This document shows positions 17,605 through 25,398 of a DNA stretch of 64,000 nt, one piece after another. The notes beneath the pieces were generated by a model that was given only the letters and a program-made list of their open reading frames with translations, was not told the DNA's origin and made no database searches. The stretch lies in contig NZ_SLVX01000001.1 of assembly GCF_004341885.1 (NCBI RefSeq), forward strand, positions 310,001-374,000, in the 5' to 3' direction. Numbering within the stretch: position 1 is the first letter of the stretch; each line of letters starts with the position of its first letter. The translations under genes were made by a program, and so were the position numbers. The stretch is from Shinella granuli (lineage in GTDB: Bacteria; Pseudomonadota; Alphaproteobacteria; Rhizobiales; Rhizobiaceae).

Positions 17605-18708
17605 TTACTGCACGTTGGCGCCGACCACGGAATCCCAGGCGCCGGTCACGGCCGCCTTGTTGGCGTCGACTTCCTCGAGCGTCGGGAAGTAGGCCTTTTC
17701 ATAGGATTCTGCCGGCGGCAGCGCGTCGATCAGGTCCTGCGGAACCTTGCCGGCCTTGACCATGGCGTTGAAGCGCGCCGGATGGCAATAGCCCTTCAGC
17801 CAGCCGAGCTGACCTTCGTCGGAATAGAGGTGCTCCATCCACAGCTTGGCGGCGTTCGGGTGCGGCGCATAGGCCGAAATGGCCTGGACGTAGACGCCGG
17901 CGAGAACGCCCTTCTCCGGAACGACGACTTCCGTCGGCGGGTTGCCGTTGAGGGTCTTGGCCCAGCCGAGGGCGTTGTAGTCCCAGGCGATGACGATCGG
18001 GGTGGAACCCTGCGCCAGCGTACCGGACTTGCCGATGACCGGAACGAAGTTGCCGGCCTTGTTCAGCTCGGCAAAGTAGGCAAGGCCCGCTTCGCCGGCT
18101 TCCTTGCCCGACTTCGCGTCCTTGGCGAGACCGGCGGCGAGAACGCCGAGGATCGCCTGGTTGGAGGCGCGCGGGTCGCCGGCAAGCGCGACCTGGCCGG
18201 CATATTCCGGCTTCAGGAGGTCCGCCCAGTCCTTCGGCGTGTTCTCGACGAGGTCCTTGTTCACGAGGAAGGACATCACGCCGTAATAGTCGCCGTACCA
18301 GTAGCCTTCGGCATCCTTGATGGTGTCCGGGATCTCGTCCCAGGTGGAGACCTTGTAGGGCTGCAGCAGGCCTTCGGCCTTGGCGGACGGGCCGAAGGCG
18401 AGGCCGACGTCGATCACGTCGGGCGACTGCGGGCCCGTATTGTCCTTGTTGGCCTTGATGGCTTCGATCTCGTCGGCCGAGCCGGCGTCCGGGTTCAGTT
18501 CGTTGACCTGGATTTCCGGATACTTGGCCTTGAAGGAGGCGATGACGTCGCCATAGCCGCACCAGTCGTGCGGCAGTGCGATCGTCGTCAGCATGCCTTC
18601 CTTCTTGGCGGCTTCGATCAGTTCGGCGCTCGGCTCGGCGAAGGCGAGCGAGGGGACGGCAATCGCCAGCGCGGTGGAGAGCGAAAGCAGACGTTTCGTA
18701 TGTGACAT
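17605..18708 (-). CDS. Periplasmic substrate-binding protein (Fe3+/aminoethylphosphonate-type family)
   Basis: 367 residues with a Sec signal (KRLLSLSTALAIAVPSLAFA, cleavage after AFA). The mature protein starts EPSAELIEAAKKEGMLTTIALPHDWCGYGDVIASFKAKYP, matching the class of binding proteins annotated for ferric iron, 2-aminoethylphosphonate or spermidine. It lacks the paired tyrosines that mark true ferric-binding proteins in the part I can inspect, so an organic ligand is likelier. The ATG at 18708 follows AAGGAG at ten bases; a GTG one codon upstream is possible. It is the first gene of the operon; its promoter lies in the 103 bases before the RpiR gene end. Confidence 0.85.
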   Translation of the reverse strand: MSHTKRLLSLSTALAIAVPSLAFAEPSAELIEAAKKEGMLTTIALPHDWCGYGDVIASFKAKYPEIQVNELNPDAGSADEIEAIKANKDNTGPQSPDVIDVGLAFGPSAKAEGLLQPYKVSTWDEIPDTIKDAEGYWYGDYYGVMSFLVNKDLVENTPKDWADLLKPEYAGQVALAGDPRASNQAILGVLAAGLAKDAKSGKEAGEAGLAYFAELNKAGNFVPVIGKSGTLAQGSTPIVIAWDYNALGWAKTLNGNPPTEVVVPEKGVLAGVYVQAISAYAPHPNAAKLWMEHLYSDEGQLGWLKGYCHPARFNAMVKAGKVPQDLIDALPPAESYEKAYFPTLEEVDANKAAVTGAWDSVVGANVQ

Positions 18709-18811
18709 CACGGGTGTTCTCCTTTTGTGAGTCAGTCAACTTCGGCGAAGCTGATACTGGCGGCAGATGAAGCTTATGTGACAGTTTTATTTCGTTTTTT
18801 TCGGATGTCTA

Positions 18812-19711
18812 TCAGGGTTTGCCGGGAACCTCCGGCCGGGGCTTGCGGAAAAGCCGGCTGGCCTCGAAGAGGCCCTCCAGCGTCTTCATTCGGCCGCTGG
18901 TTTCCTCCCAGCCCGAACTCTGGACGGCTTCGATCAGCGCCTCAACGATGAACAGCGTCACGACGGACGAGTCCCAGGCCGACGGCGCCTCGATGTGCAC
19001 GCGAAAGACCTTCGCCGCGACCTTGGCGACGGGCGAGGCCCACTGGTCGGTGAAGAGCACGATCTCCACGCCGCGTTCGCGCGCGACGCGGCCCAGCGTC
19101 TCCATCTCCTGCTCGTAGCGGCGGATGTCGAAGATGACGAGCACGTCGCCGGCCTTCATGTTCAAGACGTAGTGCGGCCAGGAACTGGGATTGGCGGCGA
19201 TCTGCGTGACGTTCGGGCGAATGACCTGGAGATGGGTGAAGAGGTAGTCGGCCAGCGCCTTCGTGATGCGCCCGCCGATGATGTAGATGCTGCGCTGGCG
19301 GTCGGCGAGGAGGGCGCTGGCGCTGTCGAAGTCGGCGGTCTCGACCTGCGAGAGCGTCTGGCGCAGGTTGGTCATGATCGCGTCGGCGAAGCGGTTGAGG
19401 ATATGCGTGCCGGGCGCCCTGGCCGCCCAGCGGTCGTGCTTGCTGATCGGGCTCGACAGGGTGGCTTCCAGCTCGTGGTGCAGGCGGGCCTGGAAATCCG
19501 GGAAACCGCGGAAGCCGAGCTTCTGCACCATGCGGGCGACCGTCGGCGTCGACACGCCGGCGTTTTCCGCCACCGTCGTGATGCTGCCGAGGCCGGAGAC
19601 GGGATAGTTGTCGAGCAATGACGTGGCCAGCTGCTTTTCGGCACGCGTCAACGCGTCGAAATGGGCACTGATCACATCCGACACCGTCATGGATGCTTGG
19701 TTGAGTGTCAA
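18812..19711 (-). CDS. RpiR/MurR-family transcriptional regulator
   Basis: 299 residues. The N-terminal RpiR helix-turn-helix is LTRAEKQLATSLLDNYP, SITTVAENAGVSTPTVARMVQKLGFRGFPDFQ. The C-terminal SIS domain is at about 125-260 (SIYIIGGRITKALADYLFTHLQ, GDVLVIFDIRRYEQEMETL, FTDQWASP). RpiR proteins sense phosphosugars or other metabolites through SIS. The TTG at 19711 has AGGGGAAC directly upstream; an ATG at 19690 lacks a clear site, so the TTG start is kept with caution. It is divergent from the N-formylglutamate amidohydrolase/TRAP/GS-like cluster, which it probably controls through the paired dyads at 19791-19848. Confidence 0.88.
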   Translation of the reverse strand: MTLNQASMTVSDVISAHFDALTRAEKQLATSLLDNYPVSGLGSITTVAENAGVSTPTVARMVQKLGFRGFPDFQARLHHELEATLSSPISKHDRWAARAPGTHILNRFADAIMTNLRQTLSQVETADFDSASALLADRQRSIYIIGGRITKALADYLFTHLQVIRPNVTQIAANPSSWPHYVLNMKAGDVLVIFDIRRYEQEMETLGRVARERGVEIVLFTDQWASPVAKVAAKVFRVHIEAPSAWDSSVVTLFIVEALIEAVQSSGWEETSGRMKTLEGLFEASRLFRKPRPEVPGKP

Positions 19712-19790
19712 ATTGTTCCCCTGCGCTCCGGTCTTCGCCGGAGTTCGGGAAATTAAACATCGCTGTCACAATTCGAGTCAAATGTTTTTT

Positions 19791-19848
19791 TGAAGAGATT
19801 TTTTCAATACCCCGTTGACAGCGGCAAGACTGTGAAGAATTCTCTTCA
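19791..19848. promoter_or_regulatory. Two operator-like dyads TGAAGA-N4-TYTTCA, 42 bp apart
   Basis: Site 1 is TGAAGAGATTTTTTCA (19791-19806); site 2 is TGAAGAATTCTCTTCA (19833-19848). Both have the form TGAAGA-N4-T(T/C)TTCA. Their centres are 42 bp apart, four helical turns, in the intergenic space between the divergent RpiR-type and hydrolase genes. They are likely binding sites for the RpiR-type regulator. Confidence 0.5.
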
Positions 19849-19882
19849 TTAACGATAAGAGCCGGTCGAGGGGATCAGGCTG

Positions 19883-20644
19883 ATGGGAATTCTGACTGGA
19901 GAGGAGGGCGACCCCGTCGCCCTGGAGAATAGTATTGCCCGCGGCCCGGTCATCCTGGTCTGCGAGCATGCTTCCCGCCTGCTTCCGAAGGCGCTCGGTA
20001 CGCTCGGCCTCACCGAGGAGGCGCTTGAAAGCCATATCGCCTGGGATCCGGGCGCGCTCGCCGTTGCGCGCCTGATGGCGGAAAGCCTGGATGCGACGCT
20101 GGTTTTCCAGCGTTTCTCGCGCCTCGTCTACGATTGCAACCGCCCGCCGGAATCGCCGGCCGCCATGCCGGAAAAGAGCGAGGTCTTCGCGGTTCCCGGC
20201 AATGCCGGCCTCGACCAGGCAGCGCGCGATGCCCGCACCGAGGCGCTCTACCTGCCGTTCCGCGACAGGCTGTCCGGCCTGGTGAAGAGCCGGATCGCAG
20301 AAGGCAGGGCGCCGGTCATCGTCACCATGCACAGTTTCACGCCGGTCTATTTCGGCAAGCCGCGCGCCGTCGAGATCGGCATCCTGCACGACGCCGACAC
20401 GCGCCTTGCCGACGCCATGCTGGCCGCGGCCGGCAGCGCCGGCCCCTACGATATCCGCCGCAACGAACCCTATGGACCGGAAGACGGCGTGACGCATACG
20501 CTGAAGGAGCACGGCCTTGCCAACGGCCTTGCCAATGTGATGATCGAGGTCCGCAACGACCTCATAAAAGACGAAGCCGGCCAAGGGGTCGTGGCCGGCT
20601 ATCTGACGGGACTGCTCGAAAAGAGCCTTCCGGCAATCCAATGA
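19883..20644 (+). CDS. N-formylglutamate amidohydrolase family protein
   Basis: 253 residues. Motifs of the FGase family: VILVCEHASRLLP (His in a metal-binding CEH), HIAWDPGALAVAR, RFSRLVYDCNRPPES, and MHSFTPVYFG, with an acidic/His-rich centre (EIGILHDADTRLA). The family removes formyl groups from N-formylglutamate in histidine degradation, but no hut genes are here. It leads a cluster with a TRAP transporter and a gamma-glutamyl ligase-like gene, so it may instead hydrolyse a glutamyl amide or a related N-acyl compound. That alternative is inference. The ATG at 19883 is the first in frame. Confidence 0.83.
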   Translation: MGILTGEEGDPVALENSIARGPVILVCEHASRLLPKALGTLGLTEEALESHIAWDPGALAVARLMAESLDATLVFQRFSRLVYDCNRPPESPAAMPEKSEVFAVPGNAGLDQAARDARTEALYLPFRDRLSGLVKSRIAEGRAPVIVTMHSFTPVYFGKPRAVEIGILHDADTRLADAMLAAAGSAGPYDIRRNEPYGPEDGVTHTLKEHGLANGLANVMIEVRNDLIKDEAGQGVVAGYLTGLLEKSLPAIQ

Positions 20645-20707
20645 CAAGACCCCGGGGAACGGCATCCGTGGAGACGGACAAGACCATAAACAGGAGAGGC
20701 CAAGCGG

Positions 20708-20782
20708 ATGCTTGCGTTGTTACACGAGGGGTGTGGCCCGGTTGAGAAGACCGCCGTCGGTGGAGGTCGGGGCCATGCCTGA
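20708..20782 (+). CDS. Possible 24-residue leader ORF overlapping dctQ start
   Basis: ATG at 20708 has an excellent Shine-Dalgarno (AGGAGAGG, eight-base spacer), better than that of the following dctQ. The ORF encodes 24 residues (begins MLALLHEGCG) and ends at TGA 20780-20782, five bases inside dctQ (start 20775) in another frame. It could couple ribosome loading to dctQ or be a relic of a longer gene. No homology recognised. Confidence 0.3.
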   Translation: MLALLHEGCGPVEKTAVGGGRGHA

Positions 20783-21284
20783 TGTCATCAAGACCTATGT
20801 TCGCTTCGTCGACACGTTCAACCGGCGTGTCGGCCTTTTTGCGATGTACCTGATCTTCGCGATGTTCGCGATCCTGCTGTATTCCTCCGTCTCGAAGGCC
20901 TTCCACCTGCCGGCGAACTGGACGCTGGAATCGGCACAGTTCACCATGGCGGCCTACTACATGCTCGGCGGCGCCTTCGCCATGCAGACCGGCGACCATG
21001 TGCGCATGGACCTGTTCTACGGCACCTGGTCGGTGCGCAAGCGTGCGATCTTCGACACGGTCACGGCCGTCGCGCTGATCGTGTTCCTGGGCTTCATGCT
21101 CTATGGCGGCATCACCAGCACGACCTACGCCATCCAGTTCAAGGAAAAGAGCTTTACCGCCTGGGCGCCCTACATGGCGCCGATCAAGATCGTCATGACC
21201 TTCGGCGTCTTGATGATGCTCGCGCAGGCCATCTCCTCGCTCTTCAAGGACATCGCCGAGCTGCGGGGAAGGCCCATCGCATGA
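20775..21284 (+). CDS. TRAP transporter small permease (DctQ-like)
   Basis: 169 residues with four hydrophobic segments (FAMYLIFAMFAILLYSSV, AQFTMAAYYMLGGAFAM, TVTAVALIVFLGFMLYG, IKIVMTFGVLMMLAQAI), the DctQ topology. The conserved pair of charged segments GDHVRMDLFYG after helix 2 is typical of TRAP small subunits. The ATG at 20775 follows GGAGG; upstream in-frame codons lack support. The stop overlaps the dctM start (ATGA). Together with DctM and DctP it forms a Na+-driven, binding-protein-dependent importer. Confidence 0.86.
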   Translation: MPDVIKTYVRFVDTFNRRVGLFAMYLIFAMFAILLYSSVSKAFHLPANWTLESAQFTMAAYYMLGGAFAMQTGDHVRMDLFYGTWSVRKRAIFDTVTAVALIVFLGFMLYGGITSTTYAIQFKEKSFTAWAPYMAPIKIVMTFGVLMMLAQAISSLFKDIAELRGRPIA

Positions 21285-22603
21285 GTTATGAATTCATCGC
21301 TATAACGATGTTCGCCGGCATGATGGTGCTGCTGCTCACCGGGCAGCGCGTCTTTGCCGTCATCGGTTTCGTCGGCGTCGTCGCGGCCTTCCTGCTGTGG
21401 GGCACGGGGGGCTCGGAAATGGGCTTCGCCTCGGCCATGAAGCTCGTCAAATGGTACCCGATGCTGACGGTGCCGATGTTCGTCTTCATGGGCTACATGC
21501 TGTCGGAATCGGGCATCGCCGAGGACATGTACAAGGCGATCCACGTCTGGATGGGGCCGATCAACGGCGGCCTTGCGCTCGGCACGGTCGGCCTCATGGT
21601 CATCATCTCCGCCATGAACGGTCTGTCGGTCGCCGGCATGGCGATCGGCGCCACCATCGCGCTGCCCGAGTTGCTGCGCCGCGGCTACGACAAGGTCATG
21701 ATGACGGGCGTCGTGCAGGGCGGCTCGACGCTCGGCATCCTCCTGCCGCCGAGCGTCGTGCTCGTGCTCTACGGCATGATCGCCCGCGTGCCGGTCGGCC
21801 AGCTCTGGCTCGCCGGCGTGTTCCCCGGCCTGATGATGGCGGCGCTGATGGCGATCTACGTCTATGTGCGCTGCCGGATCAACCCGTCGCTCGGCCCGGC
21901 CCTGCCGGTCGAGGAGCGCAACGTGCCGTTGCGCGAGAAAGTGGCGCTCCTGTCTGCCGGCATCGTGCCGCTCGGCATCTTCGTGCTGATGATGTGGCTG
22001 TTCCTCAGCGGCATTGCGAGCCTGGTGGAAAGCTCCGCCATCGGCGCCATCTGCTCGGCGCTGGTCGCCTGGTGGCGCGGCCGCCTCAGCGTGCGGCTGT
22101 GGAACGACGTCTTGCAGAAGACGCTCGGCATCACCTGCATGTTCATGTGGATCCTCATCGCCTCGCTCTGCTTCGGCGCCGTCTTCGACGGTCTCGGCGC
22201 GGTCAAGTCGATCGAGCGCTTCTTCCTGGGCGACCTCGGCCTCGAACCCTGGCAGGTTCTGGTGCTGATGCAGGTCTCGTTCCTCGTCATGGGCATGTTC
22301 CTCGACGACACGGCCATGCTCGTCATCGTCGCGCCGCTCTACATCCCGCTGGTGCAGAAGCTCGGCTTCGACCTCGTCTGGTACGGCATCCTCTACACGA
22401 TCACCTGCCAGATCGCCTACATCACCCCGCCCTTCGGCTACAACCTGTTCATGATGCGGGCGATGGCGCCGCCCGAGATCGGCATGCGGGACATCTACCG
22501 TTCGATCTGGCCCTTCGTCGGCATCATGCTGGCGAGCCTGATCATCATCGGCGTTTTCCCGGAAATCGCGACGTGGCTGCCGAACAACTACTACGCCAAG
22601 TGA
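21281..22603 (+). CDS. TRAP transporter large permease (DctM-like)
   Basis: 440 residues with about 11-12 hydrophobic segments. Family motifs include GMMVLLLTGQRVFAVIGFVG near the N-terminus, MNGLSVAGMAIGATIALPELLRRGYD, GSTLGILLPPSVVLVLYG and LDDTAMLVIVAPLYIP near the C-terminus, followed by ITPPFGYNLFMM. It is the transmembrane transport subunit, coupled by an ATGA overlap to dctQ. The substrate class for TRAP systems is usually organic acids or zwitterions such as ectoine, taurine or acyl amino acids. Confidence 0.9.
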   Translation: MSYEFIAITMFAGMMVLLLTGQRVFAVIGFVGVVAAFLLWGTGGSEMGFASAMKLVKWYPMLTVPMFVFMGYMLSESGIAEDMYKAIHVWMGPINGGLALGTVGLMVIISAMNGLSVAGMAIGATIALPELLRRGYDKVMMTGVVQGGSTLGILLPPSVVLVLYGMIARVPVGQLWLAGVFPGLMMAALMAIYVYVRCRINPSLGPALPVEERNVPLREKVALLSAGIVPLGIFVLMMWLFLSGIASLVESSAIGAICSALVAWWRGRLSVRLWNDVLQKTLGITCMFMWILIASLCFGAVFDGLGAVKSIERFFLGDLGLEPWQVLVLMQVSFLVMGMFLDDTAMLVIVAPLYIPLVQKLGFDLVWYGILYTITCQIAYITPPFGYNLFMMRAMAPPEIGMRDIYRSIWPFVGIMLASLIIIGVFPEIATWLPNNYYAK

Positions 22604-22610
22604 GGAACTG

Positions 22611-22632
22611 GCCGGCGGCAAAGGCCGCCGGC
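22611..22632 (+). other. Stem-loop between dctM-like and dctP-like genes
   Basis: GCCGGCGGC, loop AAAG, GCCGCCGGC (nine perfect pairs), 8 bases after the DctM stop and with no U-tract. Probably a 3'-end stabiliser or attenuator separating the permease and binding-protein messages. Confidence 0.6.
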
Positions 22633-22733
22633 ATCAAGGAGCAATGAGGCCGACAGAAGAAGAAATGATCGACCGACCGGGATGAACGGCCGTTCCCGGC
22701 AAAAGCGAGACGTTTAACCAGAGGGATAGAGAT

Positions 22734-23786
22734 ATGACCAACAGACGGCAATTTCTGACACGCGCCGGGGCAGTCACGATCGGGGCCGGTGCCGCCACGC
22801 TTTCCGCCCCCGCCATCGTGAAGGCGCAGACCGCCATCAAGTGGCGCTTCCAGACCTATGCGGGCGCCGCGCTCGGCGAGCACGTCACCAAGCCGATCGT
22901 CGACGCGATCAACGCCGCTGCCAAGGGCGAACTGGAGATCGAGCTCTATTTCTCCGACCAGATCGTGCCGACGGGCGAACTGTTCCGCGCGCTCCAGGCC
23001 GGCACGATCGACGCCGTGCATTCGGACGACGATTCCATGGCGTCCCCTGCGGACGTCGCCACCTTCGGCGGCTACTTCCCGCTCGCCACCAAGCAGATCC
23101 TCGACGTGCCGGTGCTCTTCAAGCAGTACGGCCTCGCCGAGATCTGGAAGTCGTCCTACGAGAAGGTCGGCGGCGTCGTCTGGCTCTCCTCCTCCGGGCA
23201 GGACCCGTGCCACTTCAACACCAAGAAGCCGATCACCTCCGTCAAGGATCTCGAAGGCCTGCGCCTCTACACCTTCCCGACGGCCGGCCGCTTCCTCAGC
23301 CAGTTCGGCGTCGTGCCGGTGACGATCCCCTATGAAGACGCGCAGGTCGCCGTGCAGACCGGCGAACTCGACGGCATGGCCTGGTCGGGCATCACCGAGG
23401 ACTACACGGTCGGCTGGGCCGACGTGACGGACCACTTCCTGACCAACAACATCTCGGGCGCCTGGATCGGCTCCTTCTTCGTCAACGAGCAGAAGTGGGC
23501 GGAACTGCCGGACCACCTGAAGAAGCTGGTCATGACGGCGATCGAGGCCGGCAACAACTACCGCGACCAGTGGTACTGGGGCGGCGAGGCCAAGCTGCGC
23601 GCCGAAGGCACCAAGCTGAAGCTCACCAGCATCCCGACCGAGGAATGGAAGGTCGTCGAGGATGCGGCGAAGGTGTTCTGGAAGGAGATCGCCGGCCAGA
23701 GCGAGACGGCCGCCAAGGTCGTGAAGATCTTCGAGGACTACAATGCCATCATCACCAAGGCCGGCCCGCCCTACGTCAACGGCTGA
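22734..23786 (+). CDS. TRAP transporter substrate-binding protein (DctP-like)
   Basis: 350 residues with a Tat signal (MTNRRQFLTRAGAVTIGAGA ... cleavage after IVKA). The mature domain has the DctP pattern: WRFQTYAGAALGEHVTKPIV, GELEIELYFSDQIVPTGELFRAL, and the substrate-contact segment LEGLRLYTFPTAGRFLSQFG with the conserved Arg of the carboxylate clamp, followed by DGMAWSGITEDYTVGWADV. Ligands of such proteins usually bear a carboxylate. The gene is last of the TRAP set, preceded by GAGGGATAGAGAT. The gene downstream encodes a GS-like ligase. Confidence 0.88.
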   Translation: MTNRRQFLTRAGAVTIGAGAATLSAPAIVKAQTAIKWRFQTYAGAALGEHVTKPIVDAINAAAKGELEIELYFSDQIVPTGELFRALQAGTIDAVHSDDDSMASPADVATFGGYFPLATKQILDVPVLFKQYGLAEIWKSSYEKVGGVVWLSSSGQDPCHFNTKKPITSVKDLEGLRLYTFPTAGRFLSQFGVVPVTIPYEDAQVAVQTGELDGMAWSGITEDYTVGWADVTDHFLTNNISGAWIGSFFVNEQKWAELPDHLKKLVMTAIEAGNNYRDQWYWGGEAKLRAEGTKLKLTSIPTEEWKVVEDAAKVFWKEIAGQSETAAKVVKIFEDYNAIITKAGPPYVNG

Positions 23787-23804
23787 CCGCATCCAGTCCC
23801 TTCG

Positions 23805-23831
23805 GACCGGGCCGGCAAGGCCCGGTCCGGC
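23805..23831 (+). other. Stem-loop between dctP-like and GS-like genes
   Basis: CGGACCGGGCC, loop GGCAA, GGCCCGGTCCG (11 perfect pairs), 18 bases after the DctP stop, without a U-tract. It may protect the dctP mRNA 3' end and lower downstream expression. Confidence 0.6.
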
Positions 23832-23862
23832 ATGAACGCAGCAACCCCCAGGACCGCCACCG

Positions 23863-25233
23863 ATGACCATGACCTATAGTTTTGACGACCTGAAGAAGGA
23901 TGTGGCCGAAGGCCGCATCGATACCGTTCTGGCATGCCTCGTCGACATGCAGGGGCGCCTGATGGGCAAGCGTTTCCATGCGCAGTATTTCATCGACAGC
24001 GCTTATGAAGAGACGCATAGCTGCAACTACCTGCTGGCGACCGACATGGAGATGGAGACCGTTTCGGGTTACAAGTCGACGAGCTGGGCCGCCGGCTATG
24101 GCGACTACACGATGAAGCCGGACCTTGCGACGCTGCGCAAGCTGCCCTGGCTCGAAGGCACGGCGCTCGTGCTCTGCGACGTGCTCGACCACCACACCCA
24201 TGCCGAGGTTCCGCATTCGCCGCGGGCCGTGCTGAAGAAGCAGGTCAAGCGGCTGGAGGCCCTGGGCCTGAAGCCCTTCATGGCGAGCGAGCTCGAATTC
24301 TACCTGTTCGACCAGACCTTCGACGATGCGCGCGAGAGCGGCTACCGCGACCTGCGCACGGCGTCCGGCTACAACGAGGACTACCACATCTTCCAGACCA
24401 CCAAGGAAGAGGATGTCATGCGGGCGCTGCGCAACGGCCTGCAGGGCGCCGGCATTCCGGTCGAGAATTCCAAGGGCGAGGCCTCGCCTGGCCAGGAGGA
24501 GATCAACGTGCGGTATGCCGAGGCGCTGACCATGGCCGACCGGCATTCGATCATCAAGAACGCCACCAAGGAGATCGCCTGGCAGCGCGGCAAGGCCGTT
24601 ACCTTCCTCGCCAAGTGGAACTACAACCTGGCCGGCTCCTCCTCGCATATCCACCAGTCGCTGTGGAGCCTCGACGGCAAGGAGCCGAAGTTCTTCGACA
24701 GGGATGGCAAGTACGGCATGTCGGAGCTGATGCGCATGTATGTGGCGGGCCTGCTCGCCCATGCCAGCGAGATCACCTATTTCCTCGCGCCCTACATCAA
24801 TTCCTACAAGCGCTTCGTCGCCGGCACCTTCGCGCCGACCAAGGCGATCTGGAGCAAGGACAACCGCACCGCCGGGTATCGCCTGTGCGGCGAGGGCACC
24901 AAGGGCATCCGCATCGAATGCCGCGTCGGCGGCTCCGACCTCAACCCCTATCTCGCCATGGCGGCGCTGCTGGCGGCCGGCATGGCCGGCATCGAGCAGA
25001 AGCTGGAGCTGGAGGCGCCCTTCGAGGGCGACGCCTATGGCGGCAAGGACATCCGCGAGATCCCCAAGACCCTGCGCGGCGCGGCCGCCGCGTTGAAGGA
25101 ATCCGACATGCTGCGCGAGGCTTTCGGCGACGACGTCGTCGACCACTATGTGCGCGCGGCCGAATGGGAGCAGGAAGAATACGACCGCCGCATCACCGAC
25201 TGGGAGGTGGCGCGCGGCTTCGAGAGGGCGTAG
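23863..25233 (+). CDS. Glutamine-synthetase-like gamma-glutamyl-amide ligase
   Basis: 456 residues with the GS fold: beta-grasp N-terminus (VLACLVDMQGRLMGKRF), ASELEFYLFDQTF (metal-binding Glu pair), SPGQEEINVRYAEAL, FLAKWNYNLAGSSSHIHQSL (the catalytic-site His-x-H), NSYKRFVAGTFAPTKAIW, and IECRVGGSDLNPYLAMAALLAAG. It lacks the tyrosine adenylylation loop seen in GlnA and resembles PuuA/IpuC/GlnT-type enzymes that glutamylate amines. It is followed by an aldehyde and an alcohol dehydrogenase, which fits activation of an amine or amino alcohol as a gamma-glutamyl amide before oxidation. The amine is not identifiable. Confidence 0.83.
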   Translation: MTMTYSFDDLKKDVAEGRIDTVLACLVDMQGRLMGKRFHAQYFIDSAYEETHSCNYLLATDMEMETVSGYKSTSWAAGYGDYTMKPDLATLRKLPWLEGTALVLCDVLDHHTHAEVPHSPRAVLKKQVKRLEALGLKPFMASELEFYLFDQTFDDARESGYRDLRTASGYNEDYHIFQTTKEEDVMRALRNGLQGAGIPVENSKGEASPGQEEINVRYAEALTMADRHSIIKNATKEIAWQRGKAVTFLAKWNYNLAGSSSHIHQSLWSLDGKEPKFFDRDGKYGMSELMRMYVAGLLAHASEITYFLAPYINSYKRFVAGTFAPTKAIWSKDNRTAGYRLCGEGTKGIRIECRVGGSDLNPYLAMAALLAAGMAGIEQKLELEAPFEGDAYGGKDIREIPKTLRGAAAALKESDMLREAFGDDVVDHYVRAAEWEQEEYDRRITDWEVARGFERA

Positions 25234-25248
25234 AAGCGTGTGCAGATT

Positions 25249-25347
25249 TGCCCCTCTCCCCGCAAGCGGGGAGAGGGGGACGAGACGGCGCGGCAAATCC
25301 CTTCTCCCCGCCTGCGGGGAGAAGGTGCCGGCAGGCGGATGAGGGGC
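25249..25347. repeat. Composite palindromic repeat R3
   Basis: Inverted REP units CTCTCCCCGCAAGCGGGGAGAG and CTTCTCCCCGC-CTGCGGGGAGAAG, spacer with ggcgcggcaaat, and outer tgaggggc. It occupies most of the gap between the GS-like and aldehyde dehydrogenase genes and lengthens the dehydrogenase reading frame upstream without a ribosome site. Confidence 0.85.
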
Positions 25348-25398
25348 GGCATCTGCGCCAGAACTGAAATTCCGAATAGAACCAACAGGAAGTCGATC

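Noticed and set aside
17605-18708. Binding protein as ferric-iron (FbpA) receptor
   Set aside because: The C-terminal paired tyrosines typical of iron-binding FbpA are not visible; the general family also binds organic ligands.
19883-20644. N-formylglutamate amidohydrolase-like and urocanase-like (2690) genes as parts of one histidine (hut) pathway
   Set aside because: They are 15 kb apart in separate regulons, hutH and hutI are absent, and the urocanase active site is altered.
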